A DNA stretch of 35,805 nucleotides from Candidatus Brocadiia bacterium (GTDB taxonomy: Bacteria; Planctomycetota; PUPC01), in contig JAUWIN010000015.1 of NCBI GenBank assembly GCA_030605345.1, positions 1-35,805 on the forward strand, read 5' to 3'. The number at the start of each line of letters is the position of its first letter. Within the stretch, counting starts at the first letter, position 1. Shown one piece after another: positions 7,380 to 15,229 of this stretch. Below the pieces are notes generated by a model. It was not told the origin of the DNA, made no database searches, and saw nothing but the letters and a program-made list of their open reading frames with translations. The translations under genes were made by a program, and so were the position numbers.

Positions 7380-8162
7380 GTGCTCGAGGAACTGCACGCC
7401 ACGTACAACCGCAGGGAGATGGTGCACCCCGACCCGCTCGAGTTCCTCTACGGTTATGAAGACGTCCGTGACCGGGAGATAGTGGCGCTGATGGCGTCGT
7501 TCCTTGCCTATGGGCGCGTCGCACAGATATTGAAAAGTGTCGGGCGCGTTCTGGAGCAGATGCCGGCCCCGGCGATATTCCTTGAACGGTCCTCGCCAGA
7601 CACAATCAGAAGCGCATTCGCCGAGTTCAGGCACCGGTTCACGAGCGGGGAAGCACTTGCGAGCCTGCTGATTGGCGCCAAGCGTGTCATCCACCACTAT
7701 GGCTCGCTGAGTGCATCCTTCAAAGCCGGGCTGAGTGACACGCACGATACGGTGCTCCCGGCACTGGCGGTTTTCGTGCGAGAGCTAGCCAAAGGAACTG
7801 GGCCCAGCAAGATCTTTCCCCTGCCTTCTCCGGCGGACGGGAGCGCGTGCAAAAGGCCCAACTTGTTCCTCCGCTGGATGGTGAGGCGCGATGCGGTCGA
7901 TCCGGGAGGATGGGATCACGTGCCGGCCTCAAAGCTCATCGTCCCGCTCGATACACACATGCTGAGGATGAGTCGTGCGCTCAGGCTCACCCGGCGCAAA
8001 CAAGCAGACATTCGGACGGCCGAGGAAGTGACGGTTGCCTTCAGGCAATTCGCCCCCGAAGACCCTGTGCGCTATGACTTCGCCTTGACCCGGCTCGGCA
8101 TCAGACATGACACCGACCTGGGCGCTTTTCTGGGGCGCTGCCTGGCATCGGAGGGAACATAA
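7380..8162 (+). CDS. TIGR02757/DUF2400 family protein
   Basis: This 260-residue protein is recognisable by DPLEFLYGYEDVRDREIVALMASFLAYGRV near the N-terminus and by VPLDTHMLRMSRALRLTRRKQAD...ALTRLGIRH near the C-terminus, the hallmarks of the TIGR02757 family, whose biochemical role I do not know. GTG at 7380 is the first usable start after the in-frame stop at 7320, and it aligns with the usual N-terminus. Ribosome-binding support is weak (AGGG very close). It follows the metallophosphoesterase by 87 bases and its TAA directly abuts the ATG of the short frame at 8163. Confidence 0.8.
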   Translation: MLEELHATYNRREMVHPDPLEFLYGYEDVRDREIVALMASFLAYGRVAQILKSVGRVLEQMPAPAIFLERSSPDTIRSAFAEFRHRFTSGEALASLLIGAKRVIHHYGSLSASFKAGLSDTHDTVLPALAVFVRELAKGTGPSKIFPLPSPADGSACKRPNLFLRWMVRRDAVDPGGWDHVPASKLIVPLDTHMLRMSRALRLTRRKQADIRTAEEVTVAFRQFAPEDPVRYDFALTRLGIRHDTDLGAFLGRCLASEGT

Positions 8163-8276
8163 ATGCCCGGCTTGCTTCTCAGCTTCGTCGAAGAGTTCTG
8201 GAACGTCATGGGCGAAATGGCTCCGTCCGCGCTTTTGAGGACCGCGGATCCTGGAGTCGCGGATGAATCAGGATAA
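8163..8276 (+). pseudogene. N-terminal remnant of a permease-like gene
   Basis: Starting right after the TAA of the previous gene, a 37-codon frame encodes LLLSFVEEFWNVMGEMAP, which resembles the start of SO_0444-type predicted metal-efflux permeases (a hydrophobic helix with EFW...EMAP followed normally by YLLFG). Here the sequence diverges after EMAP and stops, with no membrane protein downstream. I read it as a gene stump left by deletion; a short translated peptide cannot be excluded. Confidence 0.4.
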
Positions 8277-8398
8277 TTGCTATGCCAGCGAGAAACTGGC
8301 AGAAGGGACAAGGTCAGACAGGAGGCATTGCGGTCATCAGCCGCCGCGATAAAGAAAGTGCAGCAGCAGGTTGGTCTCTTATAGAAAGGAGTAAGAAG

Positions 8399-8971
8399 AT
8401 GGAATTGAAGGGCTCACAGACTGAGCGTAATCTTCTGACCGCGTTCGCCGGGGAGTCGCAGGCCAGGAACCGCTACACCTACTTCGCCAGCCAGGCAAGA
8501 AAGGACGGTTACATCCAGATCGCCGACATCTTCACAGAGACTGCCGACCAGGAAAAAGAACATGCCAAGCGCGAGTTCAAACTTCTGGAAGGCGGCGAGG
8601 TGCAGATCCAAGCCGCTTTCCCGGCCGGTGTGATAGCAACAACGCCTGAGAACCTGAGGGCGGCCGCGGCCGGCGAGAACCACGAATGGTCGGAGATGTA
8701 TCCGGGTTTTGCCAGGGTGGCGCGTGAGGAAGGCTTTGAGCAAATCGCAGATATGTTCGAACACATCGCGGTGGCAGAAAAACAACACGAGAAACGCTAC
8801 CTCGGTCTGCTGGCCAACATCAAGGCGGGAACGGTGTTCAAGAAGGGCGAACGAGTCGTATGGCGGTGCCGCAATTGCGGGTATCTGCACGAAGGCACCG
8901 AAGCGCTTAAGAGCTGCCCCGCCTGCCAACATCCGCAGGCATATTTCGAGCTGCTGGGCGAGAATTGGTAG
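8399..8971 (+). CDS. rbr: Rubrerythrin
   Basis: A 190-residue classic rubrerythrin. The N-terminal four-helix diiron domain has two E..H-type ligand sets (FAGESQARNRY, TADQEKEHAKREF, and ARVAREEGF...HIAVAEKQHEKRY). The C-terminal rubredoxin-like domain has CRNCG and CPACQ for one iron. It reduces hydrogen peroxide to water using NAD(P)H-derived electrons in the cytoplasm of anaerobes. AAAGGAG (8385-8391) lies 7 bases before the ATG, which settles the start. It heads a three-gene oxidative-stress cluster with desulfoferrodoxin and a ferritin-like protein. Confidence 0.96.
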   Translation: MELKGSQTERNLLTAFAGESQARNRYTYFASQARKDGYIQIADIFTETADQEKEHAKREFKLLEGGEVQIQAAFPAGVIATTPENLRAAAAGENHEWSEMYPGFARVAREEGFEQIADMFEHIAVAEKQHEKRYLGLLANIKAGTVFKKGERVVWRCRNCGYLHEGTEALKSCPACQHPQAYFELLGENW

Positions 8972-9073
8972 CCGTGCCCTTAATGGCGGCGGCGCTGAAG
9001 CTGCTGTCCGAGTGGTGATGGACTGCGTTTCGGTAGTGATGCGAACTCATTACCCGAGAGAGGAGCATGTAAG

Positions 9074-9448
9074 ATGACGGAAACTCTTCAGATTTACAAG
9101 TGTGAGGTGTGTGGCAACATCGTGGAGATGCAGCACAGTGGGGCCGGAGAGCTCGTCTGCTGTGGCCAGCCGATGAAACTCTATGAGGAGAACACCGTTG
9201 GTGCCGCGGCCGAGAAACATGTCCCGGTAATTGAGAAGACTGACGCCGGCGTCAAGGTAAAGGTCGGCAGTGTTCCCCACCCGATGACGGAAGAACACTA
9301 CATCGAGTGGGTGCAAGTGATAAAGGGCGACAAGGTGTGCCGCAAATACCTCAAGCCCGGCGATGCTCCCGAAGCCGAATTCTGCGGCCAAACCGAGGCC
9401 GTTGTCGCGCGGGAATACTGCAGCCTGCACGGGCTGTGGAGGGCCTGA
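9074..9448 (+). CDS. dfx: Desulfoferrodoxin (superoxide reductase)
   Basis: A 124-residue two-iron superoxide reductase. The N-terminal desulforedoxin domain holds centre I with Cys10, Cys13, Cys29 and Cys30. The catalytic centre II ligands His49, His69, His75, Cys116 and His119 are all present, as are Glu47 and Lys48 in the EKHVP loop that assist catalysis; these positions are as in well-studied desulfoferrodoxins. It reduces superoxide to peroxide without making oxygen; the neighbouring rubrerythrin would remove the peroxide. AGAGGAG lies about 9 bases upstream. Confidence 0.97.
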   Translation: MTETLQIYKCEVCGNIVEMQHSGAGELVCCGQPMKLYEENTVGAAAEKHVPVIEKTDAGVKVKVGSVPHPMTEEHYIEWVQVIKGDKVCRKYLKPGDAPEAEFCGQTEAVVAREYCSLHGLWRA

Positions 9449-9515
9449 GGCAACGGACATGGGCCTGCCGCAGGCAGATAAGGTCCTGCGATAAGAAGCG
9501 AAAAGGAGGTAAACA

Positions 9516-10001
9516 ATGGGTTTGAACTTCAGTGCAGGCGAGATCTTTGAGATAGCGTCCCAGATCGAGCGTAACGGAGCCAAGTTCTACCGCAAGGCGG
9601 CGGATGCAGCCGGCGACAGCGACAACAAACGAAAGCTGCTCGACCTCGCTGCAATGGAGGACGATCACCTGGCCACTTTCACCGCCATGATGGAGGAGCT
9701 TTCAGACCAGGAGCGAACCGAGCCGGTTTACGATCCGGACAACCAGGCTGTGCTATATCTGCGGGCCCTCGCGGACGCACGTGTCTTCCGCGCAAAGGCG
9801 GACCCCTGTGAAAAACTTACCGGCAAGGAAAGCCTCGAGGAGATTTTGCGGATAGCGATCGAGCTCGAAGAAGACTCTATCACGTTCTACGTCGGCATGC
9901 GAGAGGTGGTTCCTGAGCGGCTTGGCAAGGACAAGATCGACCACATCATCAAAGAGGAAATGAACCACGTTGTGACGTTGAGTAAAGAGCTGGTAACCTG
10001 A
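9516..10001 (+). CDS. Ferritin-like (rubrerythrin-type) diiron protein without rubredoxin domain
   Basis: This 161-residue protein is a four-helix ferritin-like domain: EIFEIASQIERNGAKFYRKAA, LAAMEDDHLATF, LRIAIELEEDSITFYVGM and IIKEEMNHVVTLSKEL supply E and E..H ligand patterns. It lacks the C-terminal CxxC rubredoxin pair of true rubrerythrin. It likely works in peroxide removal or iron handling alongside the two genes upstream. A near-perfect AAAAGGAGGT (9503-9512) precedes the ATG. Confidence 0.88.
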   Translation: MGLNFSAGEIFEIASQIERNGAKFYRKAADAAGDSDNKRKLLDLAAMEDDHLATFTAMMEELSDQERTEPVYDPDNQAVLYLRALADARVFRAKADPCEKLTGKESLEEILRIAIELEEDSITFYVGMREVVPERLGKDKIDHIIKEEMNHVVTLSKELVT

Positions 10002-10077
10002 TAATTCGCAGCGACATGGCCGCAGTCAGCAACATGAAAAGAGCCGAATTGCGAATTGAAAGAAACAAGGAGACAGA

Positions 10078-11538
10078 ATGTACCCACGAATGAAACATTT
10101 GATCGTTGCCTCTGCGCTCGCGCTCTCCGTCCTCACTGGTCACGCTATAGCCGCCAGCCCGCGCCGCTGTGCACCGGTCCGCAAGCCCCCCCCAAGACAA
10201 TCTCCAATGCCCGGGGCCCGGCTCGAGAGGTTCTGTGCGCCACTCGCCGTTGACCTGCTTGTTTATAAAGGTGGCCAGTCCCAGGGATTTCACGTTGAAC
10301 GTGGTGCCGGCACCCTCATCCATGAGAACGGCTATATCCTGGCGGCATATCACGCTACGTCCGGCGGTCATATGCACATCATGTTCATGCACGACGGCAA
10401 GAAACTCGACAAAACAAAACGGGGGTTCCGCATCGTGGCCACCGCATCTGACTACGACACCGCACTGCTCAAGATGGAGGTCGGCCCTCACGGCGTCCGC
10501 GCCGCACGTCTCGGCCGGGACACTGACACGGGTGTCGGCCAGAAGGTGCTGTTGATAGGCAATCCGGGCGGGAAATCCCACACGATTCATCACGGAGTCG
10601 TCACATACATGCATGAGGAAGGCGGCAGGCTGCTGTTCGACAAAACTGACGTCAACCCCGGTGACTCCGGCGGTTCCACGTTCAATACTCGTGGCGAGCT
10701 GATTGGCATGGTTCAACTGAAGCTTTTTGGGGGCCAGAACTATACAGGTGCGTCGGTCCACATAGACCGCCTGCGCATGGGCTTTGCCAAGGTGCTTGCG
10801 GACGAGACCAATCACGACTACAAACTCGGCCTGACCGTGGACATGTACGGGCCGGCAAAGGTCACGCGCGTCACAGCTGACTCACCCGCCGCAGAGGCAG
10901 GCATCAAAGTCGGCGACGTCATACGCCAGCTAGGTGACATGGTGATAGACGACGGCATGCATTACGTCTGTGCTCTGTACGATATCGACTGCGCTCGCCC
11001 CAGAAGCGTCAAGTTCGAGCGAAACGGAGAAACTTATAAGACTTTCGTGACACCGCAAACAACAAGCGACCTCAGGGAACCCGAAGGCGTGGAAGGCGAA
11101 CTAAAGCCCGGATTGAACTGTGCCGTTTACAAGGGCAGATGGGGCAAGTTGCCTGATTTCGCATCGCTGGAGCCGGAGGGCAGAATGGTCGTGCGCAAGG
11201 TGGGACTTCGGGCCGCTCCGTCAAAGGATAAGTTCGGCCTGACATTCAAGGGCTACATCAGGATTCCGCGGGATGGAAGGTGGACCTTTTACACGCGATC
11301 GGACGACGGCAGCAAACTTTGGATTGGGAATCAGCTCGTGGTTGACAACAATTACATGCACTCTGCCACTATCGAGCAGAGCGGAATCATCCTGTTGAAG
11401 AAGGGCTGGCACCCATTAAAGATACACTACTTCGAGCTGGTCGGCAAAGAGAGCCTGTCGATGCTAATTGCAGGACCACAAACCCAAAAGCAGGAAGTGC
11501 CGGGCACCGCCCTGGGCCACAGGCCGTCCGCCCAGTGA
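10078..11538 (+). CDS. Secreted trypsin-like serine protease with PDZ and PA14 domains
   Basis: The 486-residue protein has a signal peptide ending near AIAA (about residue 26). The protease domain shows the catalytic triad His92 (AAYHATSGG), Asp127 (DYDTALL) and Ser197 (NPGDSGGS), as in S1C/DegP-like enzymes. A PDZ domain follows (about 250-335: KVTRVTADSPAAEAGIKVGDVI), then a PA14-like module (about 345-475) with FYTRSDDGSKLWIGNQLVVDN. This mix suggests a periplasmic or surface protease/chaperone held to a glycan. AAGGAG (10067-10072) supports the ATG at 10078; an in-frame ATG lies four codons later. The acidic C-terminal family is unassigned. It ends where the integration scar begins. Confidence 0.85.
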   Translation: MYPRMKHLIVASALALSVLTGHAIAASPRRCAPVRKPPPRQSPMPGARLERFCAPLAVDLLVYKGGQSQGFHVERGAGTLIHENGYILAAYHATSGGHMHIMFMHDGKKLDKTKRGFRIVATASDYDTALLKMEVGPHGVRAARLGRDTDTGVGQKVLLIGNPGGKSHTIHHGVVTYMHEEGGRLLFDKTDVNPGDSGGSTFNTRGELIGMVQLKLFGGQNYTGASVHIDRLRMGFAKVLADETNHDYKLGLTVDMYGPAKVTRVTADSPAAEAGIKVGDVIRQLGDMVIDDGMHYVCALYDIDCARPRSVKFERNGETYKTFVTPQTTSDLREPEGVEGELKPGLNCAVYKGRWGKLPDFASLEPEGRMVVRKVGLRAAPSKDKFGLTFKGYIRIPRDGRWTFYTRSDDGSKLWIGNQLVVDNNYMHSATIEQSGIILLKKGWHPLKIHYFELVGKESLSMLIAGPQTQKQEVPGTALGHRPSAQ

Positions 11539-11602
11539 CGTCGGCCACAGCGCTCTACAATGATCGGAAACCAATCACCGATAAAGGATAAACCGGTGTC
11601 GG

Positions 11603-11824
11603 ATGTCGCGGTGGAGCAGCGTGAGGGACCTCGACGACCTCCGACACAGCTTCGCGAGCATCTGGGCCGAACGTGCTCCCTCCAGCGTCCGGAACACATG
11701 GATGGGGCACAGCTCCATCTTTCGGGGGATTTCAAGCAAAAAAGGCCGCGACCATAAATGGCTACCGCCCTTTCACTTGCTGGTAGCGGGGGCAGGATTG
11801 GAACCTGCGACCTCCGAGTTATGA
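11603..11824 (+). pseudogene. Tyrosine recombinase (integrase) C-terminal remnant
   Basis: The frame from 11603 encodes DLRHSFASIWAERAPSSV and WMGHSSI. These are the conserved box II of tyrosine recombinases (catalytic R of LRH and the H of GHSS). Upstream of it there is no catalytic N-terminus, and after GHSSI the expected TxxxYxH with the nucleophilic Tyr is missing; the frame runs instead through a lysine-rich stretch into the tRNA-derived VAGAGLEPATSEL. The gene is therefore a truncated, probably frameshifted, relic. Its end overlaps the tRNA-Met fragment, as happens when an integrase gene abuts its own attachment site. Confidence 0.75.
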
Positions 11825-11825
11825 G
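11781..11825 (-). other. tRNA-Met 3' half, probable attachment-site scar
   Basis: On the minus strand, the 45 bases run from the anticodon loop (CTCATAA, anticodon CAT) through the variable region, a T arm (GCAGG/CCTGC), the acceptor strand CCCCGCT, discriminator A and encoded CCA. The 5' half of the tRNA is absent: the bases beyond (11826 onward) do not make a D arm or acceptor partner. The T loop reads TTCCAAT instead of the canonical TTCRANY, a sign of drift. This is what remains when an element integrates into a tRNA 3' end and displaces the original half. Confidence 0.8.
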
Positions 11826-12351
11826 TGTGTTTTGCCCGGTTTTCGCAAGTTCTTCGCCATCACCCGCTTACACGTATCCGCTTCAAGCGTACAGAGTCCC
11901 ATCGCATAGCACGCACGGCACACACAGCATGCAGTGCAAACTCTAGTAGCATTTTAGTAGCAAATTTCTGGGCGTCAAGTGCGAGGATTTGACCGGTTTG
12001 CGAAGTAGCTCAAAGTGCCCTTGATCAAACTCGACAAGGGGAGCATCAGCGACGAGACGATCCGGGCGCGTGTAGCAGCGACGCAGAGCTGCAAAATGCT
12101 GCCGACGCGGTGCGGAGGAGTCCCCGAAGCGATTTCAGCGAAAACAATCTCTTCCGCGCCGCGGAAGACTTCCATGGCAGATATTCCGCCGCTTCCGCCG
12201 GCAGACAAAAGGGAGAAAAGGGTGGATGGTACAATTCATCTGACAACGAAAGAGAGGAGGTTCTTGAAAGACGTTTTGCAGCACGAGATGTCATCGCAGA
12301 ACTGAAAAAGTGCGAAAGTCCACGTATAGTAGTGGCTCCCCACATCGAGTT
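11826..12351. other. Intergenic part of the integration scar
   Basis: No gene is recognisable. There is a short direct repeat TAGTAGCATTTTAGTAGCAA around 11945-11964 next to the tRNA fragment, possibly part of an old attachment core. Several overlapping open frames of 75-150 codons exist on both strands, none with a recognisable domain or good ribosome site. Probably decayed element DNA. Confidence 0.45.
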
Positions 12352-13479
12352 TCAAGGAATGTTGCTTCCCAACCGCTCGGCTAAGCGCCGTGCCAAGCGC
12401 GCTGCAATCTCCCTGGTTAGTTTCTCCCCTTTGTGCTGGTCGAGCACTTCTGCGAACACCTCGTCAACGGCTTTGTCACGAGCCAGTTCAAAAAACTTTG
12501 CTGCTATCCGGCGCAATCTAGCCTCGAACGCCTTCCATCCCTCAGGAGTGCTCTTCCTGGATTGATCATCGAAGAGAGGAACTGCGTCCGCCGCGAATTC
12601 TGGGTGTCGGTCTTCTGCTGGATTAGCCTCACGATGTGGATCAACGAGATACCCGACATGCAGCGCCTTTCCGGAATATAAGTTTGACAGGCGGAAAGAG
12701 TGCACAATGTCGCCGAAGAACTGGACCACGCCTTCCACCGATTGGCCACGTGTGATGATGCCGATAAACTGGTCAGTCGGGCCAAGCCGCGGGATCTGGA
12801 GGGGCTCGGGATCTAGGATCCACCTGACGAATCCCTCCATGTCCCCCTGTCCGTTCAGGATGAAATCCCGAACGGGGTCAAAACAGGAGTCGAGCGCGAG
12901 GGCCGGATGACTCACGCCGAGGAGGTTGAAGCAAGACTTCAGCATCCCTCGGAAGTACTCACTTCCACCGACAGATACCACGAGCTCGACAGGTCCTCCT
13001 ACGGGGCTGTTGACACTTCGCGCCAAGTGGCGGATGGAATCTGCCTCTATGGTGACGTGAGGCAGCTTCTTACGCAGCAAGGCCAGAGCCCACTTAAGTT
13101 GGTCGGCCGTGCCAAGCTCAATCCGGATCTCCGATTCCCCTTTCGGCAGGTGCCTGACACTGACCCGCGGCTCCCGAAGACGGGGTCTGGCGCCCGGTTC
13201 AAGATCGATAGCTCCCCCGGTCGCCAAGGAAACTTTCTTCAGTGTGGGCCCGGAATTGCCGCGGCCCCCGCGCGTCCCAAACAGGTTGCGTACGGGCTGT
13301 AGTCCCCGTTCAAGCGCAACATCAATCGTCTTCCCAAACTGATCTTGTACCTTGTCGGAGACAATCCTGCCCGACGTCCATCGAGCGCCCAGGAAGTTCT
13401 GCATGATGTGCTCACCTCGGGCCTCGGTAAAATTGCTCCTCGAATAGATGCAAGTGTGGACAGTAGCTGCTGTGCTCAT
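12352..13479 (-). CDS. HNH-endonuclease-like protein lacking zinc-knuckle cysteines
   Basis: The 375-residue protein starts HTCIYS...GEHIMQNFLGARW...IVSDKVQDQFGKTID, which follows the pattern of HNH proteins that begin CxYC...EHxxxxxLGG...VCxxCNxxFG. The EHI residues remain, but the second Cys of the first pair is Ser and both Cys of the second pair are Ser and Val (S-D-K-V), so three of four zinc ligands are gone. The remaining 300 residues have no recognised domain, apart from an Arg/Lys-rich C-terminus (ARLARRLAERLG). A GGAG sits just 2-3 bases before the ATG. It lies beside an integrase relic and a tRNA fragment, so it may be cargo of the lost element. Catalytic function is doubtful. Confidence 0.55.
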   Translation of the reverse strand: MSTAATVHTCIYSRSNFTEARGEHIMQNFLGARWTSGRIVSDKVQDQFGKTIDVALERGLQPVRNLFGTRGGRGNSGPTLKKVSLATGGAIDLEPGARPRLREPRVSVRHLPKGESEIRIELGTADQLKWALALLRKKLPHVTIEADSIRHLARSVNSPVGGPVELVVSVGGSEYFRGMLKSCFNLLGVSHPALALDSCFDPVRDFILNGQGDMEGFVRWILDPEPLQIPRLGPTDQFIGIITRGQSVEGVVQFFGDIVHSFRLSNLYSGKALHVGYLVDPHREANPAEDRHPEFAADAVPLFDDQSRKSTPEGWKAFEARLRRIAAKFFELARDKAVDEVFAEVLDQHKGEKLTREIAARLARRLAERLGSNIP

Positions 13480-13868
13480 ACTCCGCAGAGTACCTCTACA
13501 GTCCCAGAGACAAGATCTCCAATAACATCCCTTTCATTTTAGCGCACCGCGCTCCGCGCGGCTACTGACTAGGCCGTTGGCCGCCTCTGATGCCTCACAC
13601 GGGTTTGTTCTAGTCTCTCGCGGGCCGCCGGGTCCCGGACGTATCTTCTCCCCCGGAGCGGCGCACGCTAGGCTGTCGCCTTCCGTCCCTATTCGCGACG
13701 CGGCACACACATCGAACCCCCACCACACGCGCTACGGCCGACGGCTTCTCGCCCCGGGCCAGAACTTTGGCGGCACGCAACCGGCGTGCCTCCAGCTGTG
13801 ACGGGCTTTCTTTCGATCTAATATAATATACATCGACAAAACATCATATTTTCTTTAATTATATGTAG
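13480..13868. other. Intergenic region, GC-rich then AT-rich
   Basis: No gene is supported. From 13535 to 13805 the sequence is GC-rich without recognisable coding; from about 13816 to 13866 it turns AT-rich (TAATATAATATAC, TTTCTTTAATTATAT), which is where the promoter of the FG-GAP gene must lie, although no clear -35/-10 pair stands out. Confidence 0.45.
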
Positions 13869-15197
13869 GTGAATAAAATGGTTGCGAAGGTAGGTGACAT
13901 ATGTGAAAATATCAAGATGGGGAAAGATGCCGACTTCTTCAACGTGACATATACCGGCGACCCGCCGACCGAGGTAGCCGCCATCAGGCCGATCGCCACT
14001 GTGCCGCTGTCTCGCAAGGAAGACGGGGAATGGTTCGTCACCGGCGACATCGACGGTGACGGCGCCGTCGAAATAGTCACCGCTCGCAATTTCTGCGACG
14101 ACGACACGCCGCCCTTTGTCACGTCCGTCACCGCACACAAGCTGGACGGCAGCGTCCTGTGGCGCTGGGGCGACCCGGCCGCCGGAGGCTGGCCACTGGG
14201 CTACGACGTGGCCTGCCAAATTCACGACTGGGACGGCGACGGCCGTCCGGAGGTCATCCTCGCCACACGCGGCCAGCTGGTCGAACTCGACGGCGCCACC
14301 GGCGCCGAACGCCGCCGCCTGAGCATCCCCGACACAGCGACCGACTGCCTGACATTTGCCGACCTCGATGGCTCCGGCCAGAAGCGGCAACTGCTGCTCA
14401 AGGACCGGTATTTCCAGATTTGGGCGATCGACTACGATGGCAACGAGCTGTGGACGATTCGCATGCCAGGCGGCTATCGCACCGCCCATCAGCCCTACCC
14501 GCTGGACATCGACGGCGACGGTCGGGAGGAAATCATGGTCGGCTACGCCCTCGCCGACCCCGACGGCAAAATCCGTTGGACGTTCGAGCCGCCGCCCTAC
14601 GATGAGCCGCTGGGCCATTTGGACTGCTGTCGCGTTGTTCGCCGCGGCACCACGCCGGCTGAATGGCGGCTGGCCTGCACGGCCTGCGGGCATCGCGGCC
14701 TCGTCATGCTCGATGGCGATGGCCAGAAGTTGTGGATGCTCACCGGCCGTCACTACGAATCTATCGACGTCGGCCGACTCGACCCACAAGACCCCGCCCC
14801 GCGGCTGGTAGTCGATCTGGCGCAGGAGCCGACCGAATTACTGCCGTTGATGGTAATCGACGAAGCTGGCCGGCAGCTCGGCCAGATTATGCTCGAAGAG
14901 CCACGGTTCCACGCACTAATAGACGTGCTGGGAAGAGGACACGACCAGATAGTCCTACCCCACGTCCGCGGCATCTTCGACCAGCGCGGCCGGTGGCTGG
15001 CGCGGTTCGACCTGCCTCACTCCGGCAACATCATCCAACGCGGCGACATGACCGGCACCGGCACCGCCGGCATTGCCATCAGCACCCCCGGCCACGGCAA
15101 GCCAGAAGCTCCAGCCATTCACATGTTCGAGCTCACCCACGCCCACGCACGCAAGACCGACACCCTCGGCTGCGGACCGAACTTCACGTTGTATTGA
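13869..15197 (+). CDS. FG-GAP/VCBS-type repeat protein
   Basis: The 442-residue protein is a beta-propeller with calcium-binding loops: DIDGDGAVEIV, DWDGDGRPEVI, DLDGSGQK, DIDGDGREEIM, each followed by the strand pattern of FG-GAP repeats. It resembles the propellers of family 11 rhamnogalacturonan lyases and of secreted polysaccharide-binding proteins. No signal peptide is visible at the N-terminus (MNKMVAKVGDICENI), which is odd for a family that is normally extracellular. GTG at 13869 and ATG at 13878 are both possible starts and ribosome-binding support is thin (GTAGGTG). The end converges with the Nif3-like gene. The activity is unknown. Confidence 0.75.
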   Translation: MNKMVAKVGDICENIKMGKDADFFNVTYTGDPPTEVAAIRPIATVPLSRKEDGEWFVTGDIDGDGAVEIVTARNFCDDDTPPFVTSVTAHKLDGSVLWRWGDPAAGGWPLGYDVACQIHDWDGDGRPEVILATRGQLVELDGATGAERRRLSIPDTATDCLTFADLDGSGQKRQLLLKDRYFQIWAIDYDGNELWTIRMPGGYRTAHQPYPLDIDGDGREEIMVGYALADPDGKIRWTFEPPPYDEPLGHLDCCRVVRRGTTPAEWRLACTACGHRGLVMLDGDGQKLWMLTGRHYESIDVGRLDPQDPAPRLVVDLAQEPTELLPLMVIDEAGRQLGQIMLEEPRFHALIDVLGRGHDQIVLPHVRGIFDQRGRWLARFDLPHSGNIIQRGDMTGTGTAGIAISTPGHGKPEAPAIHMFELTHAHARKTDTLGCGPNFTLY

Positions 15198-15229
15198 CGG
15201 CTCGGCGATCTCCCTTTTACTTTCTTCTT

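Noticed and set aside
11758-11824. VAGAGLEPATSEL as a protein motif
   Set aside because: This peptide is the translated complement of a tRNA 3' end, a known artefact, not a coding signature.
11781-11825. A functional tRNA-Met gene
   Set aside because: Only the 3' half is present; no 5' acceptor strand, D arm or 5' anticodon stem can be found.
12110-12565. A 151-codon plus-strand frame in the scar region
   Set aside because: No domain, poor ribosome site, and it overlaps the end of the HNH-like gene on the other strand.
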